Source: Flavobacterium hercynium (lineage in GTDB: Bacteria > Bacteroidota > Bacteroidia > Flavobacteriales > Flavobacteriaceae). Taken from it: a stretch of DNA of 64,000 nucleotides. How positions within the stretch are numbered: the stretch's first letter is position 1; each line of letters opens with the position of its first letter. The notes under the pieces are model-generated. The model made no database searches. It had not been told where the DNA came from and was given only the letters and a program-made list of their open reading frames with translations. Shown piece by piece: positions 16,314 through 25,022 of this stretch. The stretch spans positions 1 through 64,000 of the forward strand of contig NZ_MUGW01000020.1 of assembly GCF_002217285.1 (NCBI RefSeq), given 5' to 3'. A program made the translations under genes and the position numbers.

Positions 16314-17348
16314 ATGAAATTATTTATTCATAAAGTAACCAACTGGGAATATTGGCCTTTTCAGGTTTTGTATGTTCCTATTTATTTTCTTTGGGCGTAT
16401 TATGCGATGAGAACCCGTTCGATTTTTTTCTTTAATGCTTCTAATCCGAAAATTAAAAACGGAGGATTCATGATGGAAAGCAAAAAACAGATTTACGATT
16501 TGCTTCCTCAAATATATTATCCTAAAACCATTTTAATTAAAGAAAATACGGACTCAAAAGAAATAATTGATGAGGTAATAGAAAAGCAAATTCATTTTCC
16601 ATTAATAGCAAAACCGGATATAGGTTTACGAGGTTCTGGTGTGAAAAAGATAAAGACGGTTTCTGAATTGGAAGAATATGCTAAAAAGGCAAATTTTGAT
16701 TTTTTAATACAAGATCTAATTCCGTTTAAAAATGAGGTTGGTATTTTTTATGTACGTCATCCTCATCAAAAAAGCGGAAAAATTACCGGAATTGTTGCCA
16801 AGGAATTTTTGATTGTTATGGGTGATGGAGAATCAACTATTGAGGATTTAATCAAACAAACACCAAGATTTGAGTTGCAATTTGATGTTTTAAAAGAAGA
16901 ATATGGCGATCAGTTAAGTCAGATTCTAGAGAAAGATGAAGCATTGAATTTGGTTCCGTTTGGAAATCATGCGCGAGGTGCAAAATTTCTGGATGGAAGT
17001 CACTGGATTACTCCGCAACTAACTGCAATGATGAATGAAGTTGCTGCTCAGATTCCAGAATTCTATTTTGGACGTTTCGATATCATGTACAATACTTTTG
17101 AAGAATTAGAACGAGGAAAGAATTTTCAGATTGTAGAATTAAACGGAGCTGCAAGTGAACCTACACATATTTATGATCCAAAGCATTCGGTTTGGTTTGC
17201 CTGGAAAGAACTCGCACGACACATCACTTATATGTATGAGATTAGTGTTGAAAACCACAAAATGGGAGTTCCGTATTTAGATTACAAAGTAGGTATGCGA
17301 GAATACAAATTGCATTTGGCGCAGAACAGTAAAATCATGAATTTTTAG
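16314..17348 (+). CDS. ATP-grasp ligase-like protein
   Basis: 344 residues. After a hydrophobic N-terminus (18-31) comes an ATP-grasp core: FPLIAKPDIGLRGSGVKK (96-113), then DFLIQDLIPFKNEVG, and a metal-binding end PEFYFGRFDIMYN...IVELNGAASEPTHIYD. These enzymes form peptide-like bonds using ATP through an acyl-phosphate, as D-Ala-D-Ala ligase does. The substrate is unknown. A LysE-like exporter starts 2 bp after the stop, hinting that the product or its building block is exported. Confidence 0.75.
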   Translation: MKLFIHKVTNWEYWPFQVLYVPIYFLWAYYAMRTRSIFFFNASNPKIKNGGFMMESKKQIYDLLPQIYYPKTILIKENTDSKEIIDEVIEKQIHFPLIAKPDIGLRGSGVKKIKTVSELEEYAKKANFDFLIQDLIPFKNEVGIFYVRHPHQKSGKITGIVAKEFLIVMGDGESTIEDLIKQTPRFELQFDVLKEEYGDQLSQILEKDEALNLVPFGNHARGAKFLDGSHWITPQLTAMMNEVAAQIPEFYFGRFDIMYNTFEELERGKNFQIVELNGAASEPTHIYDPKHSVWFAWKELARHITYMYEISVENHKMGVPYLDYKVGMREYKLHLAQNSKIMNF

Positions 17349-17350
17349 TA

Positions 17351-18007
17351 ATGAAGATCTTAAAAAATATCTCGGTTGGATTTGTGGTAAGTTTTCTGGG
17401 ATCAATTCCGCTTGGATATTTAAATTTAGTTGGACTTGAGATTTACGTCAAATCAGGACTTTATAATTTGATTTTCTTTTTGTGTGGTGTTGTTTTTGTC
17501 GAATCCTTTGTGATTTATTTTACATTGCTTTTTGCGAAACAGCTCGTAAATAATAAAAAATTAATGAAATTAATTGACTTTTTTTCAGTCATCTTTATGT
17601 TTGCATTAGCTTATGTTTTTTATCTTAATTTTAATCAAACAGCAAAATCGCAAAATTATTTACAAGATTATTTAATGTATTCGCCTTTTATAATTGGTGT
17701 GATTTTAAATGGATTTAATTTTTTACAATTACCCTTTTGGACGAGCTGGAATTTATATTTACTGAACGGAAAATATATTACCATTGAAAGGGAGTTAAAA
17801 TATTATTATATTGCAGGCACTTTGATAGGTGTTTTTTTAGGAATGTTAAGTTTGATCGTTGTATTACAAACTGTTTTTCAAAAAACAAATCAATTTTCAA
17901 AGTTACTATTACCTGTTTTTATTCCGTTATTCTTTATCGTTTTAGGAATTATCCAGGTATTTAAAGTGTATAAAAAATATTTTAAAACGTCAACTTTGGA
18001 GAGGTAA
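17351..18007 (+). CDS. LysE-like membrane transporter
   Basis: 218 residues with about six membrane helices. The N-terminal GFVVSFLGSIPLGYLNLVGLEIYVKSGL is the LysE/RhtB pattern (small-residue rich, helix-breaking Pro). Members export amino acids or small metabolites. It is separated by 2 bp from the ATP-grasp gene, which suggests a joint function. Confidence 0.7.
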   Translation: MKILKNISVGFVVSFLGSIPLGYLNLVGLEIYVKSGLYNLIFFLCGVVFVESFVIYFTLLFAKQLVNNKKLMKLIDFFSVIFMFALAYVFYLNFNQTAKSQNYLQDYLMYSPFIIGVILNGFNFLQLPFWTSWNLYLLNGKYITIERELKYYYIAGTLIGVFLGMLSLIVVLQTVFQKTNQFSKLLLPVFIPLFFIVLGIIQVFKVYKKYFKTSTLER

Positions 18008-18012
18008 TTTCT

Positions 18013-18030
18013 GAGGTTTGTCTAAACCTC
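18013..18030 (+). promoter_or_regulatory. Hairpin at the start of the M28 peptidase gene
   Basis: GAGGTTT (18013-18019) pairs perfectly with AAACCTC (18024-18030) around a 4-base loop, only 5 bases before the ATG at 18036. It may limit ribosome access or end part of the upstream transcript. There is no long T run, so a full terminator is unlikely. Confidence 0.4.
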
Positions 18031-18035
18031 TATTT

Positions 18036-19013
18036 ATGAAAAACCTATATTTTCTTCTTCCGTTTGCTTTGTTTGCCTGCAAATCAACTACAACTGCTGT
18101 AAATGAAAAAACAGCGCAATCAGATTCAAAATCTATTGAAATTAGTTATAAAGTTAAAGAAGCTGAAGTATCAGATTTTTTAAAATATCTTTCTTCTGAT
18201 GAATTAGAAGGACGTGAAACGGGAACAAAAGGAATTGAAAAAGCAGCAGTGTTTTTAGAAGAATTTTTTAAAAAGAATAATGTTAAACCTTATTTTAAAA
18301 CCTACCGCGATACACTAACTAATTTTAAAACACCTGCTTTTAATATTGTTGGCGTTTTAGAAGGTACAGATCCTGAACTTAAAAAGGAATTTATTGTTCT
18401 GAGTGCGCATTATGACCATATTGGACTGGAAAAAAAGAAACAGGACGACATGATTAATAATGGTGCCAACGACGATGCATCGGGAGTAACAGCTGTTGCT
18501 GAAATGGCGAAGTATTTTAGCGAAACAAAATCGAACAAAAGAAGCGTTTTGTTTGTGTTTTTCGCAGGTGAAGAAAAAGGGCTTTTGGGTTCTAAAAGTT
18601 TGGTTAAGAAATTGAAGGCGCAGGGTTTTAAATTATACGCTCAATTAAATATTGAAATGATCGGTGTTCCTATGAAACGTGATTATTTAGCCTACATTAC
18701 CGGGTTTGATAAATCGAATATGGCGGGAAAAATAAACGAGTATACAGGAAAGAAAACTATTGGTTTCCTGCCAAAAGAAGCAGAATATCAATTGTTTTTC
18801 CGTTCAGACAATCACCCATTTTTTGAAACCTTCAATAAGCCTTGTCAATCAGTAAGTACTTTTGATTTTGAAAATTTTGATTTTTACCATCATGTTTCGG
18901 ATGAATTTAAATTGATGGATATTCCGTTTATGACATCATTTATACAGGAATTTTTACCAGCAGTAACTAAAATGGCAAGTTCGCCAACAGAGGAAATTAC
19001 GATGAGTAAATAA
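18036..19013 (+). CDS. M28 family metallopeptidase, lipoprotein
   Basis: 325 residues from ATG 18036; the frame opens at a TTG 18 bases earlier, but this start gives a proper lipoprotein signal (ALFAC, Cys15). Two-zinc aminopeptidase motifs are complete: SAHYDHIG (His125, Asp127), NGANDDASG (Asp146/147), FAGEEKGLLGS (Glu179/180), and a late His in SDNHPFF. It likely trims peptides in the periplasm or outer membrane. A small hairpin covers the region just before the start codon. Confidence 0.88.
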   Translation: MKNLYFLLPFALFACKSTTTAVNEKTAQSDSKSIEISYKVKEAEVSDFLKYLSSDELEGRETGTKGIEKAAVFLEEFFKKNNVKPYFKTYRDTLTNFKTPAFNIVGVLEGTDPELKKEFIVLSAHYDHIGLEKKKQDDMINNGANDDASGVTAVAEMAKYFSETKSNKRSVLFVFFAGEEKGLLGSKSLVKKLKAQGFKLYAQLNIEMIGVPMKRDYLAYITGFDKSNMAGKINEYTGKKTIGFLPKEAEYQLFFRSDNHPFFETFNKPCQSVSTFDFENFDFYHHVSDEFKLMDIPFMTSFIQEFLPAVTKMASSPTEEITMSK

Positions 19014-19048
19014 CAGGTCTTTTTGTTTGATTTGTTTATTTTTGTGAC

Positions 19049-19726
19049 ATGAAAAATATTATTGTTACCGGAACGAGTAGGGGAATAGGTTATGAATTGA
19101 CATTGCAATTTGCAAATGCCGGTCATAATGTTTTGGCAATTTCAAGAAATATACCGCAAACCCTTTTACAACATCCTAATGTTACCTGCCTTTCAGTTGA
19201 TTTGGCAGACGAATCTGCTTTGCAGGTTGTAGATGATTTTCTTTCTTCTACATGGAAAAAAGTCGATGCCGTAGTACACAATGCCGGAGCATTATTATTA
19301 AAGCCTTTCGCAGAAACTACCCAAGCTGATTTTGAACGTATTTACAAAGTAAATGTTTTTGCTGTTGCCAATCTTACGCGACTTTGCCTGCCTTATCTTC
19401 AAAGCGGAAGCCATGTTGTAACCATTAGTTCTATTGGTGGCGTAAGAGGAAGTCTTAAATTTGCCGGATTAGCTGCTTACAGTTCTAGTAAAGGTGCTGT
19501 AATTACTTTGACAGAGTTATTAGCAGAGGAATATAAAGAGAAAGGAATTTCGTTTAACGTTTTGGCTTTAGGATCTGTACAAACGGAAATGCTTGAGGAA
19601 GCTTTCCCAGGTTATCAGGCACCAATTTCTGCAGACGGAATGGCAACTTACATTTATGATTTTACTCTTAACGGGAATAAATATTTCAACGGAAAGGTTT
19701 TAGAAGTCTCTTCGACTAATCCTTAA
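19049..19726 (+). CDS. Short-chain dehydrogenase/reductase
   Basis: 225 residues. TGTSRGIG (7-14) binds NAD(P), NAG is at 78-80, and the catalytic set is Ser127/128, Tyr144 and Lys148 (YSSSK). The C-terminus is short. Substrate unknown. A TATTTTTG promoter-like box lies at 19037-19044, 4 bases before the start, which would make a nearly leaderless mRNA. Confidence 0.87.
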   Translation: MKNIIVTGTSRGIGYELTLQFANAGHNVLAISRNIPQTLLQHPNVTCLSVDLADESALQVVDDFLSSTWKKVDAVVHNAGALLLKPFAETTQADFERIYKVNVFAVANLTRLCLPYLQSGSHVVTISSIGGVRGSLKFAGLAAYSSSKGAVITLTELLAEEYKEKGISFNVLALGSVQTEMLEEAFPGYQAPISADGMATYIYDFTLNGNKYFNGKVLEVSSTNP

Positions 19727-19756
19727 AGTTAATTATTAGTTATGAATTATGAATTA

Positions 19757-20461
19757 TTATTCAGGCGAGATTAGCTTATAAGACGATTGATATTGTACAT
19801 TATTATTTACCAATGTATCGACTTTAATTTTATCTTTTAAATATTCTCGCCTGAATTCTAAAGTACTTTCCTGTATATGATTTTTACTTTCTAATTTACA
19901 AGTAATGTAATTTGAATTATAGGAAAAAGTAAAGCGTATTGGAAAGTTTAAATTATTCTGAAAAATTAAATCTTTGTTTCCATACACAACAGTTGCATCT
20001 GCACCAAGTGGTGTAAATCTTTCTTCTTCAGTGTAAATATCAACAGAATGATTGTGGCGTTCTATTATTTTGAGATTTGCTTTTAATGCTGTAACGTAAA
20101 TAATACTCGAAAGCTGACAAATACCACCTGCTTTTTCTTCAGAGATTTTGCCGTTTACAATATTTCTGCCCATTTTGAACGTGTCTTTACGATTCGGGTT
20201 ACCAATGATTCTCCAGAACGAAAACACCTGATTAGGGTAAATAACAATATTCTCTATTTTTTGAGAGGCTGTAAAGATATTATGCGTTTTGTTTTCGAAA
20301 AACTTTCCTTTCTTTATTTCCTGTAAAGTTGAGATCGTACATTCAAAATCGTTAACATCCTTTTTCGTATGAGCAAAATTGTACTTTAAACCTTTGAAAG
20401 ACCTTATCACAAGTTTTACTTGCAATTTAATTGTATCCGGAAGCAGGTATTTTACTATCAT
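19757..20461 (-). CDS. VanW family protein
   Basis: 234 residues from the ATG at 20461, which overlaps the TGA of the preceding methyltransferase gene (ATGA), so translation is coupled. The frame continues 57 bases upstream but inside that gene. VanW core: PNQVFSFWRIIGNPN, then GGICQLSSIIYVTALKANLKI and RHNHSVDIY. VanW proteins occur with glycopeptide resistance in Gram-positives, but most have no known activity. Confidence 0.85.
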   Translation of the reverse strand: MIVKYLLPDTIKLQVKLVIRSFKGLKYNFAHTKKDVNDFECTISTLQEIKKGKFFENKTHNIFTASQKIENIVIYPNQVFSFWRIIGNPNRKDTFKMGRNIVNGKISEEKAGGICQLSSIIYVTALKANLKIIERHNHSVDIYTEEERFTPLGADATVVYGNKDLIFQNNLNFPIRFTFSYNSNYITCKLESKNHIQESTLEFRREYLKDKIKVDTLVNNNVQYQSSYKLISPE

Positions 20462-21126
20462 TTTTTCTCTAAAACAAGAATGATGTACGAAGCGTAATGT
20501 TTCAGGAAAGATCGGCAAAGTAAATTGTCAATCGGAATAAAAAGCTTTCTTAACTTTTTAGGAATACGATGAATGGGGAAAAAGAGAATACCTCTTTGTT
20601 TTTTTAAATTCCAATTGTCTTTGGCTAAGGCGACGATTTCGTTTACTGAAAGTTCATTGGCAGCATGCCAGTTTTCAGATTTATGAGCGGTTAGTTTTCT
20701 TCTTTTTTCAGATGGAAAATCAAAAATTAGCTTTCCGTTTTTTTCTAAAATTCGATGTGCTTCGTTTAAAAATGCAGCCGTTTCTTTTTTATCCAAGTGC
20801 ATAATGACATGAAAGCAAAAAGCATTTTGAAAAAACTGGTTTTCGAAAGGAACTTGAGATAACGATCCTAGTTGAATGTTTTTCTCAGGATATTTTTGTT
20901 TTGATTGTGCAATCATGTTCGAGCTTATGTCGATTCCGTATCCAGCAAAATTTAAAAAACGCCCCGTTCCACAGCCAAGATCTACCGTTTTGCTGCTATC
21001 CAGATACAGCGATTCTAAAAATGAACGTTCTTGTTTGTCTATAAAAAGTCCGTAGGTATTATTAAAACGGTTTTCGTCGTAGTTTGGAGCTAATTCCTGA
21101 TAATAATCAGTGATGGCGTTTTGCAT
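20458..21126 (-). CDS. Class I SAM-dependent methyltransferase
   Basis: 222 residues. The S-adenosylmethionine loop DLGCGTG is at 49-55, followed by GIDIS and FHVIMHLDKKE (motifs II-III), as in Methyltransf_11. Substrate unknown. It is translated together with the VanW gene through an ATGA overlap and is divergent from the SprT-like gene. Confidence 0.87.
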   Translation of the reverse strand: MQNAITDYYQELAPNYDENRFNNTYGLFIDKQERSFLESLYLDSSKTVDLGCGTGRFLNFAGYGIDISSNMIAQSKQKYPEKNIQLGSLSQVPFENQFFQNAFCFHVIMHLDKKETAAFLNEAHRILEKNGKLIFDFPSEKRRKLTAHKSENWHAANELSVNEIVALAKDNWNLKKQRGILFFPIHRIPKKLRKLFIPIDNLLCRSFLKHYASYIILVLEKK

Positions 21127-21144
21127 AGGTTATAGCGCTTGGTT

Positions 21145-21176
21145 TTGGAGAATTAGGAATAAAAATACTATTTTTG
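21145..21176 (+). promoter_or_regulatory. Promoter of the SprT-like gene
   Basis: TTG at 21145-21147 and TATTTTTG at 21169-21176 with a 21-base spacer. The ATG at 21182 follows almost at once, so the leader is very short. Confidence 0.55.
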
Positions 21177-21181
21177 TTTTA

Positions 21182-21778
21182 ATGAACGAAACTTTAGCCA
21201 AATATATTCCGGAGCATGCAGTCAGACCTGTTTTTGAGTTGATTGTTGCGAATCAGGTGCATCTGAAAATCGTAAATGAGCGTCAGACGCGTCATGGTGA
21301 TTACAGAAAAGGACCGACCGGGAAACATGAAATAACAGTAAATTCGAGCTTAAACAAGTATCGTTTTTTGATCACGTTAATTCATGAAATTGCGCATTTG
21401 GTAGCATTTGAGAAGTACGGACGAAATATTAAACCACATGGAGAGGAGTGGAAATATTCTTTTCAGCGTTTGATGGTGCCCTACATTCGTCCGGAGATTT
21501 TCCCAGGACAATTATTACCCTTACTCGCAAGGCATTTTAAGAACCCTACAGCGAGTAGTGATACCGATACAACATTGTCTTTGGCTTTGAAACAATACGA
21601 CAAGCAAAACGATAAAAATTACGTTTTTGAGATTCCATACGGAAGTGTATTCCGAATTCAGAATGGAAAAGTATTCAAGAAACTGGCGGTACGAACAAAA
21701 CGATTTGAATGCATCGAAATCAGCTCAGGAAAGACCTATCTTTTTAATCCTAATGCTGAGGTGGAATTATTAAATTAA
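21182..21778 (+). CDS. SprT-like zinc metalloprotease-fold protein
   Basis: 198 residues from ATG 21182 (the frame opens earlier, inside the divergent methyltransferase gene). HEIAH at 68-72 binds zinc, with a later His in PHGEEWKYSF, the SprT pattern. The SprT family is related to the eukaryotic Spartan DNA-protein crosslink protease; the bacterial role is less clear. It is monocistronic with its own promoter and a shared terminator. Confidence 0.83.
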   Translation: MNETLAKYIPEHAVRPVFELIVANQVHLKIVNERQTRHGDYRKGPTGKHEITVNSSLNKYRFLITLIHEIAHLVAFEKYGRNIKPHGEEWKYSFQRLMVPYIRPEIFPGQLLPLLARHFKNPTASSDTDTTLSLALKQYDKQNDKNYVFEIPYGSVFRIQNGKVFKKLAVRTKRFECIEISSGKTYLFNPNAEVELLN

Positions 21779-21820
21779 AAATCCCAAATACCGGTTAAAA
21801 CACTGGAGTTTGGGATTTTT
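21779..21820. terminator. Bidirectional terminator between the SprT-like gene and mlaF
   Basis: AAATCCCAAA (21779-21788) pairs with TTTGGGATTT (21809-21818), with A and T runs on the outer sides. It serves the two convergent genes. Confidence 0.85.
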
Positions 21821-21840
21821 GATATTGTGGAGTAAAGCAA

Positions 21841-22602
21841 TTATCCTTTTAGATACGCTTCTCTTACTTTTTTGAATAAATTCGAAGAGTAAACAAATTT
21901 TACGATAGCTTCATTATCGGTTCTGAAAATTTCTTCTTTGGTTCCCTGCCACGCTTTTAATCCTTTTTTAAGGAATACGATGTTCTCTCCAATCTCCATT
22001 ACGGAGTTCATATCGTGCGTGTTTATTACAGTTGTAATATTGTACTCTTCTGTGATTTCTTTAATTAGATTATCGATAAGAGTTGAGGTATTCGGGTCTA
22101 ATCCAGAGTTTGGCTCATCACAAAACAAATATTTTGGATTGTTTACAATGGCGCGTGCGATAGCAACACGTTTTTGCATTCCTCCTGAAATCTCCGAAGG
22201 TAATTTTTTATGAGCATCGACTAAGTTTACACGTTCTAAAACAAAATCAACACGTTCCTGAATTTTAGCTTTATTGTCGTTGGTAAACATTTTTAACGGA
22301 AAAGCGACGTTTTCTGCCACAGTCATGGAGTCAAACAAAGCACTTCCTTGAAAAACCATTCCAATTTCAGTTCGTAATTCTCTTTTTTCATCCGGTTCAA
22401 GATCAGAATATACACGTCCGTCAAACTCGATAGTTCCAACATCAGGTGTGTGTATACCTAATAAACTTTTTAATAAAACCGTTTTTCCTGATCCACTTTG
22501 TCCAATAATTAAGTTGGTTTTTCCAGTTTCAAAAACTGTCGAAACTCCTTTTAGAACTTTACTATCTCCAAATGATTTTTCTAAATTTTTTACTTCTATC
22601 AT
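21841..22602 (-). CDS. ABC transporter ATP-binding protein (MlaF-like)
   Basis: 253 residues. Walker A GQSGSGKT (34-41), signature SGGMQ (139-143), Walker B LFCDEPNSGLDP (159-170). The SGGMQ form and pairing with MlaE identify the Mla lipid-transport type, which moves phospholipids between membranes to keep the outer leaflet asymmetric. The start overlaps the end of mlaE by 4 bases. The usual MlaD subunit is not adjacent in the window. Confidence 0.9.
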   Translation of the reverse strand: MIEVKNLEKSFGDSKVLKGVSTVFETGKTNLIIGQSGSGKTVLLKSLLGIHTPDVGTIEFDGRVYSDLEPDEKRELRTEIGMVFQGSALFDSMTVAENVAFPLKMFTNDNKAKIQERVDFVLERVNLVDAHKKLPSEISGGMQKRVAIARAIVNNPKYLFCDEPNSGLDPNTSTLIDNLIKEITEEYNITTVINTHDMNSVMEIGENIVFLKKGLKAWQGTKEEIFRTDNEAIVKFVYSSNLFKKVREAYLKG

Positions 22603-23348
22603 GATCCTAGTAACAATTGTGTTAGTATATAATTAAAAAGAATGATCGAAACCGATGTCCAAACAAACGCTACGGTACTTGCTTTTCCTACTTCAAGTGC
22701 TCCACCTTTCATATAATAACCATGAAATGAAGGAATTGTTGCCAATAACATTGCGAAGATTAAAGTTTTAATGAAAGCATATACAATGTGAAACGGAATA
22801 AACTCCATTTGAGCACCATCTATAAAAGCGGCACTTGTAGTGAAACCTCCGTATACACCTGCAAGCCAGCCTCCAAAAATTCCTAAAAACATACTGATTC
22901 CAATAACAAAAGGATACAATAGTAAAGCAATGATTTTTGGAAAAACCAGGTAGTTTACTGAGTTTACACCCATTACTTCCAAGGCATCAATTTGTTCTGT
23001 AACACGCATTGTTCCAATACTTGATGTAATAAAAGAACCCATTTTTCCTGCCATAATAACAGAAATAAAGGTTGGAGCAAACTCCAGAATTACAGATTGA
23101 CGCGTAGCAAAACCAATTAAATATTTTGGAATTAAAGGATTAGTTAAGTTCAAAGCGGTTTGAATTGCTACAACTCCTCCAACGAAGAAAGAGATAAAAC
23201 ATACAATTCCGAGTGAGTCAATAATTAGATCGTCGATTTCTTTGAAAATTAAATTTTTCATCACAGGCCATTTGGTCTGTTTGTTAAAAATTTCTTTCAG
23301 CATTAAAAAATATCTTCCTATTTGAGATATGTAACGAATTAGCATCAT
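22599..23348 (-). CDS. MlaE-like ABC transporter permease
   Basis: 249 residues with about five membrane helices. The MlaE core reads FISVIMAGKMGSFITSSIGTMRVTEQIDALEVMGVN, with GAFIxAEIG-like spacing. It forms the membrane channel of the lipid transporter with the ATPase that overlaps its end. An alternative start at Met2 or Met16 is possible. Confidence 0.9.
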   Translation of the reverse strand: MMLIRYISQIGRYFLMLKEIFNKQTKWPVMKNLIFKEIDDLIIDSLGIVCFISFFVGGVVAIQTALNLTNPLIPKYLIGFATRQSVILEFAPTFISVIMAGKMGSFITSSIGTMRVTEQIDALEVMGVNSVNYLVFPKIIALLLYPFVIGISMFLGIFGGWLAGVYGGFTTSAAFIDGAQMEFIPFHIVYAFIKTLIFAMLLATIPSFHGYYMKGGALEVGKASTVAFVWTSVSIILFNYILTQLLLGS

Positions 23349-23428
23349 AAGTTTACAAATATTGGCTAAGGTAAAAAGAAGTTACGAGTTTTGGGTTACG
23401 AGTTAAGGATAATCGGCAATTTTGCTAA

Positions 23429-24277
23429 TCAAATTAACTTTTGCTTCATTTTTTTAAAACGATAACTTCTGATGAATTTAGCTTGTTCGGGGGTAACTAA
23501 TAAAGGTGTTTTGGCTTTTTTTGCTTTCCAAAAACCTCTAATATAATCAAAAAATAGTAATGGTTTTTTCTTCATCATGGCCAGTTTAGCAGCTGCTATT
23601 GTGGTAATAAAGAGACCATAACCTAAGGTATAAAAAGATTCGCCTTGTTTATAGCGAGCCGTCTTGTTGTAGTTGGCTCCGGTTGGTTTTAAGTGTTTTA
23701 CGATTAAAGACTGATCTGTAACGACTTTCCAATTGTAAAATTTAGAAAGTAATTCATCGACAGTATCCCAGCCCATTGCCGGTTTTAAGTTTCCTATTTG
23801 CAGAAAGCATTCTTTTCGGTATGCTTTAAAAGCGCCGCGAATATGATCTTTATCGGTTAGGTTTTCCAGAATCCATTCGCCGTTTTTTTCGACATACGCA
23901 AATCCACCAGCCATTCCGATTGTGGAATCGCTTTTGAAAATTTCGAGAATGCGTTCAAAATAATTGGAAGGTAAAATTAAATCGCCGTCTAATTTTACAA
24001 TGATATCATATTCAGAATCCAGTGTTTCGAAACCTTTATGGAAAGCTTGTATTACTTTGCTTCCAGGCATGTGTATCGCATCTGAAGTTTTGTTTACTAT
24101 TGAAATAAACGGATTTTCCTTTGCAAAATTTAAAACAATTTCTTCAGTTTTATCCGTCGAATTATCATTTACAACAACAACTTTTGAAGGTAAAACAGTT
24201 TGCGAAATTAGAGATTCGAGTGTCAAACCAATAAAATCCTGTTCGTTGTGCGCGGGAATAACAATATAATATTTCAT
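23429..24277 (-). CDS. Glycosyltransferase family 2
   Basis: 282 residues. GT-A fold: YYIVIPAHNEQDFIGLTLESL at the N-terminus, VVNDNSTDKTEE, and a metal-binding Asp in VKLDGD. No membrane segment is obvious. It transfers a sugar, probably to a cell-envelope polysaccharide or glycan. A methyltransferase gene precedes it by 18 bp in the same direction, a common pairing in surface-sugar synthesis. Confidence 0.87.
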   Translation of the reverse strand: MKYYIVIPAHNEQDFIGLTLESLISQTVLPSKVVVVNDNSTDKTEEIVLNFAKENPFISIVNKTSDAIHMPGSKVIQAFHKGFETLDSEYDIIVKLDGDLILPSNYFERILEIFKSDSTIGMAGGFAYVEKNGEWILENLTDKDHIRGAFKAYRKECFLQIGNLKPAMGWDTVDELLSKFYNWKVVTDQSLIVKHLKPTGANYNKTARYKQGESFYTLGYGLFITTIAAAKLAMMKKKPLLFFDYIRGFWKAKKAKTPLLVTPEQAKFIRSYRFKKMKQKLI

Positions 24278-24295
24278 GTAAAAAAAAGTTAGATC

Positions 24296-24817
24296 TTAGA
24301 TTTTCTCTGCGTATACGATATAATATCTGTTTGTAAAACTGCGCAGTAAAGGTCGGATACCGAATTTTTTTACGGGATTAGTCCATTTTTGTCTGTCAAT
24401 AATTTTCCATCCTGTTTTTTCTAACAGCCAGTCCAATTGCCAATCTTCGAATTCGTGGTAATGTCTGTCCCACATATCCGTTTTAGAACGGTATGCCGGA
24501 GAAAACCATAAACGCAAAGGAATAGAAATAATAAGTTTGTCTGATTTGATTTCGTTTAAAATCGTAAACGGATTTAAAAGGTGCTCAAAAATTTCTAATG
24601 CTGTAACTACATCTTGCTTGTCGCTTTTAAAAACATTCTGATCAAGATCTAAATCTTCACCAGTGGTGTTTTTTACAGTGTATCCAGCTTCTTTCATGAT
24701 TTTTGAAAACGGATTTTCAACTCCTAAATCTAAGATAGACTCTGACGTCTTGATATGTTTTTGTAAAAATTCTAAAGTATGTTTGAATCTTTTATTCGGA
24801 AACGTTTTCTCGTACAT
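24296..24817 (-). CDS. SAM-dependent methyltransferase
   Basis: 173 residues from the ATG at 24817 (MYEKTFPNKRF); the longer frame would add 12 residues that cross a repeat. SESILDLGVENPF replaces the usual Gly-rich SAM loop, and VVTALEIFEHLLNP and IISIPLRLW follow the Methyltransf_11/23 pattern. The atypical SAM loop is unusual. Likely co-transcribed with the glycosyltransferase. Confidence 0.75.
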   Translation of the reverse strand: MYEKTFPNKRFKHTLEFLQKHIKTSESILDLGVENPFSKIMKEAGYTVKNTTGEDLDLDQNVFKSDKQDVVTALEIFEHLLNPFTILNEIKSDKLIISIPLRLWFSPAYRSKTDMWDRHYHEFEDWQLDWLLEKTGWKIIDRQKWTNPVKKFGIRPLLRSFTNRYYIVYAEKI

Positions 24818-24831
24818 TTTATATTTTTTAA

Positions 24832-24912
24832 CGGCAAAGGCGCAAAGATACAAAGATATCTTCTTTTTTTATGTTTTTTAGCCCAGATAGAAATGAAAAG
24901 CCCACGATTTAA
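24832..24912. repeat. GCAAAG-type repeat followed by REP-like element
   Basis: Two repeat types abut. The first is CGGCAAAGGCGCAAAGATACAAAG at ~24832-24855, matching the style of 47425-47555. The second, AGCCCAGATAGAAATGAAAAG at ~24889-24910, reverse-complements to a version of the block at 50330-50358. Neither is coding. Confidence 0.5.
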
Positions 24913-25022
24913 AAAATGTAGTTTTTGTAAGCTTAAAAAAGCGACTGAAAGAAGCTCTTTTTAAGGTGTACTAAAAACACATTTTTTAAATGTGGACTTG
25001 TAGTGTATAGCTGGATTAGCTT

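Noticed and set aside
19757-20461. VanW gene as a vancomycin-resistance cluster
   Set aside because: No vanR/S/H/A/X genes are nearby and the host appears Gram-negative.
24779-24964. Plus-strand ORFs of 60-70 codons over the methyltransferase start
   Set aside because: They cover dispersed repeats and antisense coding sequence, with no recognisable product.
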